Notes: generated by a model from the sequence alone, not told the origin. A stretch of 64,000 bases of DNA from Liriodendron chinense (GCA_003013855.2 ML058476.1:514011-578010), one strand, 5' to 3'; counted from the first letter of the stretch, positions 13,235 through 25,615 are shown. Made by a program: numbers and translations.

Positions 13235-13710
13235 GTGAGGTAGGGATAACAACTTAGTGAGACCCTGACTATGGGGCCCAACTCGATGTACATGTTGTAT
13301 ATCCACACATCGTCCATCCATTCTGCCACCTCATTTTAGGACATGGTCCTAAAAATAAGGCAAATCCAAATCTTAGGTGGACCATATAGTAAGAATTGAA
13401 CTCCGACCGTTGAAAACTTCTTAAGGGCCACAAAATTTTTGGATCAAGCTTTTATTTTGTCTTTTCCCTTCTATGTGACCCTATCAGTTAATTGGATGGA
13501 AAATAAACATTACTATGGGCCCTAGGAAGTTTTTAATGGTGGGGAGTTCAATCACCACTATTTTCCTCTAGTGTGGTCTACCTGATATTTGGAACTGCCT
13601 CATTTTTTTACCATATCATAAGATGAATGGACGACATCGATGTACAACAACACATACATTGAGATAGGCCCACTGTCAAGGCCTCACCCTGAGTTTTTAC
13701 ACCTGCCACA
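13235..13710. mobile_element. Long-TIR MITE, unit 1 copy
   Basis: Inverted arms begin GGTGAGGTAGGGATAACAAC on the left and close with 'ggcctcaccctgagtttttac' on the right. A related copy lies at 27888-28390 in unit 2 at the corresponding place, so the insertion probably predates the duplication. It carries the family's 'aatgaggcaaatccaaatc' landmarks. Confidence 0.65.
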
Positions 13711-16312
13711 TCTAATATGCGCTTTTTGAAGGGCTTTGTAAACCCTAACACGTCAGCCAAGGCCAACGAGCTTATGGACATCCTAGTTCAAGCCCAGCCC
13801 GTTTATAAATGGGCTTGAAATTTAAGCCCGAGCCTAACCCTCCTACTTGATATTTCTGCTCGAGGCAGGCCAAGCCCAAAAGGTCAACTTGACCCATTGA
13901 CATCCCTACCTAAAACCTTAAATTCCTCTTACTTAGGATGATATTTCGGAGGGAGAGATGGTGTAAAACCTGAATACCCACCCCTTGGGCATGTCTCCAC
14001 TTGAGTCAAGGAGAGAGAGAGGGTGTGTGTGTAAGTAGACCAGGCCCACACTTTTCCACATCTAGACACCCCCATGGGTAGGGTCCAGTCTACGGATGAT
14101 CAAGTCACTCTCACTAGGATTCTGACGGAAGTTTTCAACTTGCCTCGTCTGAGATCATCCTTGCATCAGGAGTAGAGATGTACATGAGTTGAGTTAGCTT
14201 GGTTGGCTCGCTTGACTTGGTTCAAACTAGCTTGATTTGGCTCAGTTCAAACACGACATTGAGTTCGAATCGAGTCGGGCCATTTTTTTTAACTCGAAGA
14301 TTTTTTAACCGAGCTCTAGCTGACCTTGGCTCAACTCGAAACTCGATTTGTGTTGACTTGGTTCGAGTTTGACTCAACTCAACTAGCTAGAAAGGTATGT
14401 TGTCTAGAAGAGAGCAAAGGAATGAGAGGTGAAACTCTATGTCAATGGGCTTTAGGCTGCGTTTGGGCCCAAATTTTAAACAGTTTTAGGCCGGACTTTT
14501 GGGCTATGCTTATTTAAAATTTTATTTTTTTAAGGCTCAAACTCAGCTCAAAAGCTTGGTTGAGCCAGCTCAATCATGTCAATCCAACTCGAAAGCCGAG
14601 CCAAGCTGAACACAAGCCATGGTGGTCATTGAACAAGACTAGCTCGAATAGGGCAAAGCTCGGCTCAACTCGGCTCATGTACAACTCTAGTTAGGAAATT
14701 GACAGCAGACATGATCAATATGATCAATATGAATCTACTTCAAGCATATTATAAAGTAGGTCTTGTTTTATTCTTTTCTATAAACATGGGTTGATGTAAA
14801 TGGAATTTCTGTTAAAATATGAAATGAACTTTTCAAAAACCTTTTTTCCCTTACATTTATAATTAAAATCTATCAAAATCATCATGTCATATGTGTAGAA
14901 TATAAAACATGCATACAAAGTCTAGTCAGGTCGGATCAGACTAAAATGAATCGAGCCTGAGCCCAACCAAAAATTCGATCGGGCCATTCATGCAAGGCAC
15001 AGACCCAGTCCACCAGCCAAGATAGTAGGTCCATGCCCAACCAAAGTTAGATCAGGCTCATAGGCCCATTTCCACCCTCAGCTTCCGGACACTATCTTGC
15101 TGAAAATACGACCATAGAATATTTTTCATTTTTGACCATCCAATGTCCACCAATCCAATAGATAATTAACTATGTTTAATTTCTTGCTCATGATACATGT
15201 AAAATGGGACCCAAAATTGGACGGTTTTATTTGAATTACTTCTATCTCAAGTAAATATACAATTTGTAAATAATTTTAAGTGCATGCAAATCATCCATCA
15301 CGCTCTACTGTTTTCTCTTGATGAGACCTAGCCATATGATTTGTGGCTAGACACATGCGAAGCAGCCTAACCGTACACTTGGCTACTATCTCCAATCCGA
15401 ACTGGCCAAATAGTGGAGCCCACAATGTAAGCGGATTACAATCCAAAAACGAACGGTCCTGATTGATCTTATTTCATCATGCCGAAGCATACATTAGGTA
15501 TCATCCCAACATCGTGTCCCCAATGATCCTGACCCTTTACTCTTGAAGAGAGCTGGCACTGAAATTTCTTTTCAACGTTTCAAGTTCATCCACAGGCAAC
15601 GAGCCGGAGTCATGCAATCAGAATAATTTTTATTACAGCGACGTGTACAAGTTAGAATCCAGCCAATCAAGGAACCATGTCATCATGTGGGCCCCACTGA
15701 GAATCATCCATACACAAGCAGATACGAACAGCACACCATACACATGACACGCATGCACCTCGATCCAAACTATCATGGGCAATCAGGGAATTACAAGAAG
15801 CAATAATCCTAACCGTCTGCCATCAAATGGACCGTGGGATGGAGAAATACTATTTGGAGGAAATGTGCATTAACGGGAGGTTGGAATCATCCAATCAATC
15901 CTATTTGGAGAACATACCTCATCTTAAGTGGGTCCCATGGTTGGGCCTTTGGACCACTCATATATATTGACATCTTCCTCTGCTCCACGGTAGCACTGTT
16001 TGCTTCCCTTGGACCCAAAAATGTGGCTGGTTAGCTTATTAGGTGGACCACACATGTACAAAAGATTTGGTCAACGGTCCATCAACTTGCATTTGTGATG
16101 CTCTAGAGTCTTTGAACAAGACATCTGAGTTACAGGAAAAGATCGCATGTCCACACTAGGAAAATTCAAGCAGTGAAAATTCACTTCCACGGGTATTTGG
16201 CCAAGAAAAGCAGCTGTCCAAGATGAATGAAATGACAATCTGCCCTTTTTAAAGCACGGCATCACATTTGAAAAGCTCACATGATGCTTTTTCATCAGGT
16301 CATGCTATGAAT
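13711..16312. other. Intergenic DNA between GatA and dioxygenase copy 1
   Basis: No exon was recognised. 14160-14700 is a degenerate GCTCGA/GAGCC-rich repeat, echoed at about 25740-25910 and 27720-27810. 15070-15345 and 16240-16312 are collinear with unit 2. Open frames at 14326 and 15834 lack domain signal. Confidence 0.5.
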
Positions 16313-16321
16313 TACAGGAAT

Positions 16322-16512
16322 GAATTCGGATCGTTTGCTCGACTTTAATAGGGTTTTTCTGTTTGCTGATGCCTAATTGGTCCAGCGCAGCACATGTCAG
16401 CTCTGACAGCATTAAATATAACAAGTGCTGACAATGTCAGTGCTAAGCTGGACCAATTAGGTCATTGGCAAATAGGAAAACCCTGTTAAAGGCAATCAGA
16501 CAATCCGAACTC
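16322..16512. mobile_element. Mutator-like MITE with 9-bp target duplication
   Basis: TACAGGAAT flanks the element at 16313-16321 and 16513-16521. The termini GAATTCGGATCGTTTGCT and the reverse complement of the right end GAGTTCGGATTGTCTGAT form inverted repeats of about 60 bp. The corresponding site in unit 2 (around 30971-30979) shows a single TACAGGAAT, an empty site. A 9-bp duplication is typical of Mutator superfamily elements. Confidence 0.85.
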
Positions 16513-16683
16513 TACAGGAATCGAGAAATACATACTGAGCTTTATCTGTCAAAATACTAATTGTTCATTGCTAGTTATAGTACTTTCACCACTATAAAAA
16601 CCAATTCAGCTGAAATTGAGAAAGGATAGAAGAACATTGGATATCTTTATTCTTTTATTATTATTATATAGAATTTATAGATA

Positions 16684-19600
16684 TCATTGAGGGATAGCAA
16701 AGTAGGAAATGTGGACCACATCTCGAGGGTCAGAAGGTGGGTGGGTCTTGTTTCTGACCCTCAGCTTTTGGTAGTCCCTGTACCTGAATCCTCTGTATTT
16801 GGGTGCTTGTCCAATTTCTTGTGTGAATTGAGGCAATGGTTCAACCCACTTCGCTCCATCCAGATTATAGAAGAATCCATATGAGTGTCGGCTTTTCCCT
16901 TCCTTTCTCACCACCCTGTGAGTGGCGCTCTTCAGGTTTCCGTTGCTCAACACCTATTCAACCGTTCCCCAAATAATTTTAAAAAGAAGTTAGAATTTGA
17001 GTGGGATGGTTTAGCTATAGGGACCACAATGAGCCTGGCCCATCTGGCTTGGGCTGGAAGCATAGGTCCTAGCTCGGGTCCGGGTCTAGAATTTAGGCCC
17101 GTTTATTTACAAGTCCGACTTGGGCTGCTAGGGTAGCAATGTCCCGGGCTACCTCCTACCTGGCCTAGGGCCAGGGTTTGGGTATCTGAACTAGGCCTGA
17201 TGGCACGGCCCAGGATTGAAATCTAAACCCAGCTTGGAAGATGTCGGAGTCATCCATCATCCACAGTGGGATGACGAAATGAACGGTTTAGATCAGCTAA
17301 CAGGACCAAATCATATGTCCCCTGTGCTGTATTTCAATTCCCAATAATAAAAAAATCCCAAAATAAAATCGAAAATGGATGTTTCAGAGAAAAACATTGA
17401 TACACCAGCAGAAAGTACACGCTGAACACGTGTAACTTATATGAAACCGTCAAAATCATGGGCCCCACTTTGGATGGATCCAAAAACCGCCGATTGAAAG
17501 ACATCAACGTAAGCTAAAGTGATGAATGCCATGGTCTGGATTCGACAAATAAAGGGCTTTTAATAAAATAAAATAAAAAATAGGATTTCACGATTAGATT
17601 TTGGATTTATGATCTATCAAGTGGGTCCCACGATTTGGACAGTTTTTTTTTTTTATTATTATTATTATTTCGTGTCTGCCAAGTTGACAATTGCTCAGTG
17701 ACTACTCATGGCTTTCATACTCTGCCAGAGTATCAAATAACTGCCATCCATCAGAACGCGCATGCGAGATCAGGCCCACGATCTACGATCGCTGCTTCGC
17801 TAGATGGGGCCCACATCGCAGCACTTCCCCATGATAAACGACCCATCCAATGGGCACTGCTCTGGGACGGGATGGGCTACGCTCCAAAAGATCACATCAA
17901 CTTATGATCATGACCATCCAATTGGTGGCATCCAAACAGACGGTCAAACACAAAACCAGTCAACGGTCCTCATTCAATTAGAAACATTGGTCAAATAAAC
18001 CGTCCAACCGTTATGATTTTTAGACCATGGCCCATCCACAGCTGCACCCGCAAGATGGACTGTTCAGATGGTCGATCAAGTAACACATCTGCTGGATGCC
18101 GTCGAAATTACCTGGATAACATCCCCAACGTTGACGACGATGGTGCCTTCTGTGGGAGTTACAGGGATCCATTCTCCATCCTTGAGGACTTCGAGCCCAC
18201 CGACGTCATCCTGGAAGACGAATGTGAAGCAATTCCCATCTTCGTGTTCGCTGATCCCGTTGTCGTCGCCATGTGTTGTTGCAGGGAAGTAGCGAAATGT
18301 GGCCATGAAATCACTGCTGCGGTCTTTGTTGTAATCCTTCAAGAAGTTCTCAGGAAGTCCCATGCATTCATTCAAGATGGACTCAACAAGCGATGCTGTT
18401 TTGCTAAGCTGGCAACAGATCTCTTCCAAAACTCCCCTGCAAAATCAATGGAAGAAAAATGTAACTATTTCAATCCTGCCCTCCATATATATAAAAGCTT
18501 ATACTTCTATAAATACATGAGAGCGGCATGGCGAAATCTCTGCGGAATTTCACACTCGTGCCTGTTTGGCCCGCCGGATTAAATGGTATCCAATTGTATT
18601 ATATGATTCGGGGATTAAAATACCATGTTATTTTGACCGACTAATCCCACATTTGGGATCAAAATCTTCCCTTAGGAATACTGTATTAAGTAAAGCTGAT
18701 TGTGCTTTAGTGGGCTATGAAATTGTAAGATGAATCATATTTCACAATTGATGTCGGTTACTTGTACACATATGTAACTTGAATGTCAAGTGTAAAGGGC
18801 ACATGTGGATGGACACTGAGGATAAAATGCATGCATCAATGTGGGGCCCAACGCATAATTGTAATGGATTTTGAAATCAACCAAAAATCCTGCAGCATTA
18901 ACTATTGACTCTAGCTAATATGACACGGGGATTAATTCAATATTTCCTGTCATTATCAAATGTTGGATAGAATTTACATGGGACCAAATGCAATTCTATA
19001 CCACCTAATACCACATGCCAAACAGGCCCTGGCACAGGACAGTATAAGTAAATCTAATTTGATTTATTTTGCTTACGCTGTACTAAACACTTTCGATTGT
19101 AACCATTAAAAAGTGAGTCACTTACAAGCAAGCTATCTGATTTTGTACTTCTTTCACAACAGCATGCCACTAGTGGAACCAATAACATGGGAAGTCCGAT
19201 TGCATACTGAGTAAACTTTGTGGGGCCACTATGGATGTATGTGTCTTATCTACACCATCTATGCATTTTTTCATCTCATTTTAGGGTATGTGCCCAAAAT
19301 GGAAACATATCCAACGCTCTAAGTGGACCACACCACACAAAACAGCGAGGATAATGACGTCCACCCACCGTGACATTTATTTGTCATCCAACCTGTTGAT
19401 AAGGTCACACAGGCATGGATGAAGGGAAAACACAAATATCAACTTGATCCAAAACGTCTGTGCTCCCAAGAAGTTTTCAATGGTAGGTGTTCAAGTCACA
19501 TCGATTCCTATGGTGTGATCCACCTAAGCCTTAGATATGCTTTAAGTTTGTTCTCATGCCCTATAATGGGCTGGTAAAACAGATGGATGGCATGGATACA

Positions 19601-20175
19601 TTACAGTGGGCCCCATAGAGTTTACTCAGTATATATGCAATCCGCGTCAGGTAGGCCCATCACTTGAACTCAGTTGAGTTCAAAATCCTGTTCCGTAAGA
19701 GTCATATTGGTAAGAGAGGGTGACTGGACCCGACAACTTGGCAAACTCCGGACCGAACAAGTCCGACCGAGTCACCGAGTCTTACAGCGTCTAGATGATA
19801 CCTGAATTCTGGTGGATCTTCAGGGAACACATTGAGGTTCGCTAGCTCCGATACGGCGGACGGCATGAACATCAGCAAGTACTCGTTCTTCTCAGCCGAA
19901 TGCTCCGGCTGACGGATGTAGCCCGTCGGGAGAAGTGCGTCACGGCATGGCTTCCACTTGAGCTTCTCGTCGGTTGGGTACTGAAAGAAGGTCTTGGAGA
20001 GGTCGATGGCTCGAGACATGAGCTCGGGTGACACCCCATGGTTAACTATCTGGAAGAACCCAGACTCGGTGCATGCACGAGTAATTATCTCAGTGGCCTT
20101 CTTCTTGCCATCCTCATCTCCTTTGTGAAAGAAGGGAGAGAGGTCTACAGTACGAATGGTAGACTTGATTACCAT
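16684..20175 (-). CDS. 2-oxoglutarate/Fe(II)-dependent dioxygenase, copy 1 (three exons)
   Basis: This is a plant 2OG-Fe(II) oxygenase of the DOXC type, a cytosolic enzyme class that hydroxylates or desaturates small metabolites. The substrate cannot be told from sequence. Exons: 19802-20175, 18112-18436, 16684-16953; phases 2 and 0; 322 residues, normal for the family. The N-terminal DIOX_N domain (IPxVDLSPFF-like start, ACTESGFFQIVNHGV) is followed by the double-stranded beta-helix. The iron ligands are His189 and Asp191 (SEHEDGNC) and His245 (SATHRVV). The 2OG-binding RxS is Arg255-His-Ser257. A TATAAATA lies 54-61 bases upstream of the ATG, and an AATAAA lies on the minus strand at 16646-16651. 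No stop or frameshift is seen. Several residues conserved in copy 2 differ here, for example GYIRQPEHS against GYNRQPEHS. Confidence 0.9.
18560..19030. mobile_element. TIR element (GCCTGTTTGG ends) in intron 1 of copy 1
   Basis: The ends read GCCTGTTTGGC on the left and GCCAAACAGGCC on the right, the usual TIR motif of plant Harbinger/hAT-like MITEs. It has no coding capacity. A paralogous copy in the same intron of dioxygenase copy 2 (44304-44775) shows it was present before the segmental duplication. Confidence 0.65.
19195..19645. mobile_element. Long-TIR MITE in intron 1 of copy 1
   Basis: The left arm GATTGCATACTGAGTAAAC is matched by the right arm GTTTACTCAGTATATATGCAATC. The interior shows family blocks such as 'tcattttagggtatg' and 'aagttttcaatggtagg'. 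It is shared with 44976-45430, so it was inserted before the duplication. Confidence 0.7.
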
Positions 20176-20228
20176 CTTAGCGTCTTTTGATTTTCTCCTG
20201 CTTCAAACCCGTGACTCAAATCTCATCT

Positions 20229-20236
20229 TATTTATA
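20229..20236 (-). promoter_or_regulatory. TATA box of dioxygenase copy 1
   Basis: TATAAATA on the minus strand lies 54-61 bases upstream of the ATG at 20175, within a stretch nearly identical to the one upstream of copy 2. The match and position fit a core promoter. No transcript evidence is available. Confidence 0.6.
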
Positions 20237-20261
20237 AGGGCGTGGATTAGGTACTACCCCA

Positions 20262-20765
20262 GTCGAACCTAGCTAGAGACGGACGGTCCTGCCGGACGGG
20301 TTGTGGAGCCCACCCTGATATGTGTTTTATCCAAGCTGTTCATCCATTTTGAGGATCATTTTAGTGCATGAGCGGAGGCAGATGTAAGGATCGATTTCAT
20401 TTTCACCACACCACAGGAAGCAGCTGTGCCAATAACCACACCGTTGAAACTTTTCTAGGATCACTGTGATGTTTATTTGCCATCCAACCTATTTATAAAA
20501 GTCACATAGACCTGGATGAAGGAAATAAATAAATATCAGCTTGATCCAAAACTTCTGTGGCCCCAAGAGTTTTTCAGCAGTAGGCGTTCAATCCCCACTG
20601 TTTACTCTGGTGTGGTCCACTTGAGAATTTCATATGCCTCCTTTTTAGACTCACACCCTAAAATAATCTGTCAAAATGAATGGACAGCATGGATAAAACA
20701 GATAAATCACGGTGGGCTCAACAGAGCCCCTAACATGACCGTCTGTTTCTATCTAGTTCCTGGTG
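20262..20765. mobile_element. Long-TIR MITE upstream of copy 1
   Basis: Arms begin CTAGCTAGAGACGGACGG and end 'ccgtctgtttctatctagtt'. The interior carries the 'catagacctggatga' centre and the 'cttctgtggcccc' block. Its paralogue at 48755-49222 sits at the same place upstream of copy 2. Confidence 0.7.
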
Positions 20766-20805
20766 GGGGCAGTACCCAATCATCGTCCATTTATTTAATT
20801 ACTTG

Positions 20806-22316
20806 GGATATTAGTTGATAAAGCCCTGGTATATGACATCATTTATTATGTTAGCCCCTTGTTAGAACATTTTATTTATCCAACCTCTTAGGCACTGTTG
20901 GCCTTCTTTCCGAACACAAATGTCCTTTTGCCCAGCGATCCTCTCATGCTGCTGCAACAGAATGCGGAAGTCAGTGAGTGTCGGCGATAGGTGACAATCA
21001 GTGAGTATTAACGATGCTCAGTGTGTATCGGCGAAAACGATCATAAGTCCCTTGTTACATGTTCGATTTAGGTGATCTTATACTTGTTGGAAAGGTAATT
21101 TGATGAGCTTTCAGATGACTTTGGAATCACATCATTTGGACACCACTGGATTATCCAAAAGTGGGCTCAAATTCACTATTATTCGTCGATACTTACTATC
21201 GTTCATAGATCCGACAAAAACGGTCATAACTCCTTCATTACATGTCCGATTTGGGTGATCTTGTACTTGTTGGAAAGGTAATTTGATGAACTTTTAAATG
21301 ACTTTTAAATCATCATTTGAACACCATTTGATTACCCAAAAAGAGGCTAATTTTCATGGATATACAACTCACATAGAGTTATGACAGTTATGATTGTTCA
21401 TCTATTTCAACATTCTTCCACTACAACATTCATTAATTACAACATTCATCACATTCATTAATTACAACATTCTTTCATTACAAAATCAATCCCCTTCACA
21501 AGTTCTCACTTTTCATACCCATAATATATATATATATATATATATATATGGGAACCACCACACCCTCCTTCCTTTCACAAACTCTCATCATTGATACCCA
21601 CAAAAAAGAGATAAAAGCCACTATTATCCTAACTTAAACTCACATTTGGCCGACATAGCTTCTACATCAAAGATTGAGGTCGAAAATCTTCAAAGAAACA
21701 CTAAAAAACTCGCTAAAATGGACGGAATGATGCCAAATGTATGCCGAAAGCTCGTCAAAGAGGGCCTCATGGAGGTGGCAATGGTCCGAACGGCCAAAAG
21801 GCTTTTCCTATGCAAGAGACCCATCAATTGAACAAATCCCACGTCTTATGTAGGGCTCACTAAATAGTCTTGGTATAAATCCAAGCCGTTTATATAAATG
21901 AGGTTTTAATTTAATGCCATTTATCCAAGTTTGAGGGCAAAACTCATAATGGATGGACCACACCAGAGAAAACAGTTCGAAATTAACTTATAGTGTTATG
22001 TAAGTGTAAGCCACAGAAAATTTCATTTTTTTTTTTTAAATAATCCTATTGTAGGTTCACGATTGTCTGATTAAAGTGAACGGATCAGATCGGCAAGGGG
22101 TGGTCCCAATCATTGATTTAGTGGGCTCACACCCCCATTTTCAAAAGGTCCTCTTGACTTTTGCGCTCTTCTGCCACCGTACGAGAGGATGGTTGGCAGA
22201 TGGGCATTTTCGTCTGAGAAAAAGGCCAACAATGCTTAGGAGGCTAGATAAATAAAAGGTTCTGACAAGGAGGCTAACGTCATATATCAGGGCTTTATCA
22301 ACTAATATCCCTTAAT
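20806..22316. mobile_element. 1.5-kb TIR element, unit 1 only
   Basis: Inverted ends of about 110 bp: GGGATATTAGTTGATAAAGC on the left, and its near-perfect complement 'gctttatcaactaatatccc' on the right. Both arms continue through a 'ggccaacaatgc' type block. Inside is a tandem pair of about 130-bp blocks (21025-21155, 21216-21340) sharing 'cttgttggaaaggtaatttg'. A right-end remnant of the same family occurs at about 23270-23425. The corresponding region of unit 2 lacks the element. No transposase is seen, so it is non-autonomous. Flanking TTAAT-ACT-like bases do not give a clean target duplication. Confidence 0.6.
21646..21831 (+). CDS. Hypothetical 61-residue open frame inside the TIR element
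   Basis: The frame runs from an ATG in 'ttggccgacATAGC'-type context to a stop at 21829-21831 and encodes a basic peptide (several Lys and Arg, ending LFLCKRPIN). I do not recognise it. It lies in the interior of a 1.5-kb TIR element and is absent from unit 2. It could be a captured gene fragment or chance. No promoter, signal peptide or domain is evident. Confidence 0.15.
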   Translation: MADIASTSKIEVENLQRNTKKLAKMDGMMPNVCRKLVKEGLMEVAMVRTAKRLFLCKRPIN

Positions 22317-22344
22317 ACTGATTTCGAATCACATCCCGGCTTAG

Positions 22345-22830
22345 ATGCTAATCCATCTAGACAGGGGTTCTATGGGGCCCACCGTGATGTATGGCTTTTA
22401 TCCACGACATCCATCCATTTCTCCAAATCATTGTATGGTACAAGCCCAAAATTGAAGTAGAGCCAAGGATCAAGTGGACCACACCACATGAAGCAGTGGT
22501 GATAATGGCACCCACTGTTGAAACTTTCCTAGGGGCCATAGTGATGTTTATTTTCCATCTAATCTGTTCAAAGGGTTGTATGGTCATGGATGAAGGGAAA
22601 ACACAGATGAAGGGAAAACACAGATATTAGCTTGATCCAAAACTTCTGCAGCTCCCAAAAAGTTTTTAAAAGTGGGAGTTCAATCCCCACCCATTGGCTA
22701 GTCCACTTGAGCCTTAGGTCAGGCACATTTTTTTTATTCATTCACTAAAATGACGTGAAAAAATGAATGGGCATCATGGATAAAAACCATAGATCACGGT
22801 GGGCCCTATAGAGCCCTGTCGGGATGGATT
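22345..22830. mobile_element. Long-TIR MITE, unit 1 (first of a pair)
   Basis: It starts near 'ctagacaggggttctatggg' and closes near 'gagccctgtcgggatgg', which are reverse complements in outline. It carries the 'aagcagtggtgataatggca' and 'gatgtttattttccatc' landmarks. The trailing non-MITE sequence (GCTCTCAGGTGATCTAGATA) also follows the copies at 23445 and 49228. This points to a local duplication of MITE plus flank within unit 1. Confidence 0.65.
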
Positions 22831-23444
22831 ATCGTCAAGGTGGAGGAAGCACGCAACTGCTTCCAAAAGAATCACAGATGCTAGCTCTCAGGTGATCTAG
22901 ATATAATGGCTCTTGTCCTTTTATTGCATGGGAATCCAATGTGGAGAAAAAAAAGATACTAATTAAAACAAAGCTATGGAGCATTGAGTTTTGGTGTTTG
23001 GAATTAAGCATGCTAACATCATGATCCCTGGACATTTGCTAACGTTAGCAATGGGTTTTCCTGTTTGGAAGCATGCTAACATCATGATCTCCGGACATTA
23101 ATTTGCTAACCTTAGCAATGGAGATAGGTTTACAATCGACGACTTCTATTGCACAAGCCCATTTCTTCAAGGAGGATGACATTTTTTTAAACCATTACTA
23201 CCACCGGCACTAACCCACACCCCTATTCTCAAAAGGCACTTTTGACCTTCCGCGTTCTACTACAACTGTACAAGAGACTGGCTGGTATATGGGAATTTTC
23301 ATCCAGAAAAAAAGGTCAATAATGCTCATGAGGCTAGATAAATAAAAGATTCTGACAAAGGGACTACCTAAAGTCATAAAATGGCTGTGGGCTTTATCAA
23401 CTATGATCCCTTAATACTTTCATCCATTCCTGATTGCATCCCGG

Positions 23445-23910
23445 CTTGACCATAATCCGTCTAAACATGGGCTCTATGGGGTCCACCGTGATGTATGGCT
23501 TTTATCCACAACATCCATACATTTCTCCGTATCGTTATGGTACAAGCCCAAAAATGAAGCAAACCCAAAGATCAAGTGAACCATGCCACATGAAGCAGTG
23601 GTGATAATTGATGGCACCCACCGTTGAAACTTTCCTAGGGGCCATAGTGATGTTTATTTTCCATCCAATCTATTCAAAAGGTCGTATGGTCTTGGATGAA
23701 GGGAAAACCCAAATAGCAGCTTGATTCAAAACTTTTGCACCTCCCAAGAAATTTTTAAAGGCGGGCATTCAATCTCCACCCACTGGCTGGTCCACTTGAG
23801 GTTTAAATCGGGCGCATGAAATGACCTGAAAAAATGGATGGACGGCGTGTATAAAACACATAGATCATGGCGGGCCCTACAGAGCCCTGCCTGGACTGAT
23901 TGTCGCTTAC
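23445..23910. mobile_element. Long-TIR MITE, unit 1 (second of a pair)
   Basis: Closely similar to 22345-22830, including the following flank (GGAATCCGGCTCTCAAGGGATCTAGATA). This second copy is collinear with the unit 2 block 49228-49770 onward, because the sequence after it (CCGACGACTTCTATCGCA) also matches 49906 onward. Confidence 0.65.
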
Positions 23911-24489
23911 AAAAGAATCTGGAATCCGGCTCTCAAGGGATCTAGATATAATGGCTCTTGTCCGTTTGCATGGGAATCAAATGTGGATGGAAAAAAATAC
24001 TAATTAAAACAAAGTGATCGAGCATTGGGTTTTCCTGTTTGGAAGCATGCATGCTAACATCATGATCCCTGACATTTGCTAACGTTAGCAATGGAGATCG
24101 GTTAACAACCGACGACTTCTATCGCATCAACCCCTTTCTTTAAGCAGGATGACATTTTTCGAGAACCAACACTACCAACGGCGCTGATGGGAGTTACACA
24201 GAACGCTGTGGGTGTTGTGCCATCAACGGAAGTTGTTACGTACGTTTCATGTGTGAAAGACATTATTTTCTTTCACATGGATGAGTAGTGTTTTTAATCA
24301 AATATTTGCCAATGCCCCATCACAGCTAATCTATGATTTAAGCCTTCAATTTCCACTTTGAAACTTGCTAAGCCAAAGGTGTGAATGTACCCTTGATCAT
24401 CTCCATATGTTAGCGCATCTCTCATGATGAATTATTTCTACGATGGGAAGGAGAACCAAAACCCCGTAAATAAGAAAAAACCCTTAGCC

Positions 24490-24905
24490 CTCTCCAACTA
24501 GGGCACAGCTGTGAGGCCCACCGTGATGTATGTACCTTACATCCACACCATCCATCTGTTTTGATAGATCATTTTAGGGCATGAACCCAAAGATGAAGCA
24601 GATTCAAATCTCAGGTGGACCACACCACAGGAAAGAGTGGTGATTGATAATTAAAAACTTTTTGTGGGCAACAAAACTTTTGGATCAAGTTGATATTTGT
24701 GTGGTCCCTTCATCCAGGTCATTGTAAACTTAGATTGGATGACAAATAAACATTACGGTGGCCTCCAAGAAGTTTTTAATGGTGGGTACTTAATCAACAT
24801 TGTTTCTTGGGGCATGGTCCGCCTGAGATTTGTATATGCTTCATTTTTTTTTTATCATGTCCTCCAATGAGTAGCTAAAATGGGTGGACGGTATTATTGG
24901 ATCAA
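24490..24905. mobile_element. Long-TIR MITE, right arm interrupted
   Basis: It has the left arm GTGAGGCCCACCGTGATGTATG and the central blocks. The expected right end is cut by the A/T- and C-rich minisatellite starting at 24907. The paralogue at 50218-50660 is complete, ending GGTGGGCCCCAAGGTC. The minisatellite region is therefore an insertion or expansion in unit 1. Confidence 0.6.
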
Positions 24906-24906
24906 G

Positions 24907-25033
24907 TTTTTTTTTTAAAATATATTATATACTAATATTATTGTATAATATGTAAAAAAGTTTAAATTTAAAAAAAAAAAAAAAAAAAAAACCCTAAAAG
25001 TCTAAAAGTTTCACATTCGAGCGTGCTGCCCAC

Positions 25034-25064
<31 letters not shown>

Positions 25065-25440
25065 CTGGTATTTAAAATATATTATATATTAATATTATTA
25101 TATAATATCTAAAAAAGTTTAAAATTAAAAAAAAAAAACCCTAAAAGTCTAAAAGTTTCACATTCGAGCTTACTTGCCCCCCCCCCCCCCCCCACCCCCC
25201 CCTTCTGGTATTTAAAATATATTATATATTAATATTATTATATAATATCTAAAAAAGTTTAAAATTAAAAAAAAAAATCCTAAAAGTCTAAAAGTTTCAC
25301 ATTCGAGCTTACTAGCCCCCCCTCCTTTTTCTGGTATTTAAAATATTATATTAATATTATTATATAATATCTAAAAAAGTTTAAAATTAAAAAAAAACCC
25401 TAAAAGTCTAAAAGTTTCACATTCGAGCTTACTGACCCCC
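24907..25440. repeat. Minisatellite of AT-rich / poly-C units (about four copies)
   Basis: The unit reads GGTATTTAAAATATATTATA, then an A-run, CCCTAAAAGTCTAAAAGTTT, CACATTCGAGC and a C-homopolymer. Successive GGTATTT starts fall at 25067, 25207 and 25333 (spacings 140 and 126), preceded by a partial unit from 24907. C-runs shorten from 27 bases (25033-25059) to under 10. Unit 2 has none of it. Confidence 0.85.
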
Positions 25441-25559
25441 CCCCTCCCTCTCTTCGAGCCCACTCTCTCTCGCTCGCCCCTCTTAAACCCTAGTTGCCCT
25501 CACCTGCAGTTGCCTGACTGCCTTTCGGTCGTCCGACCCTCACGTACCACAATCCTCTG

Positions 25560-25615
<56 letters not shown>

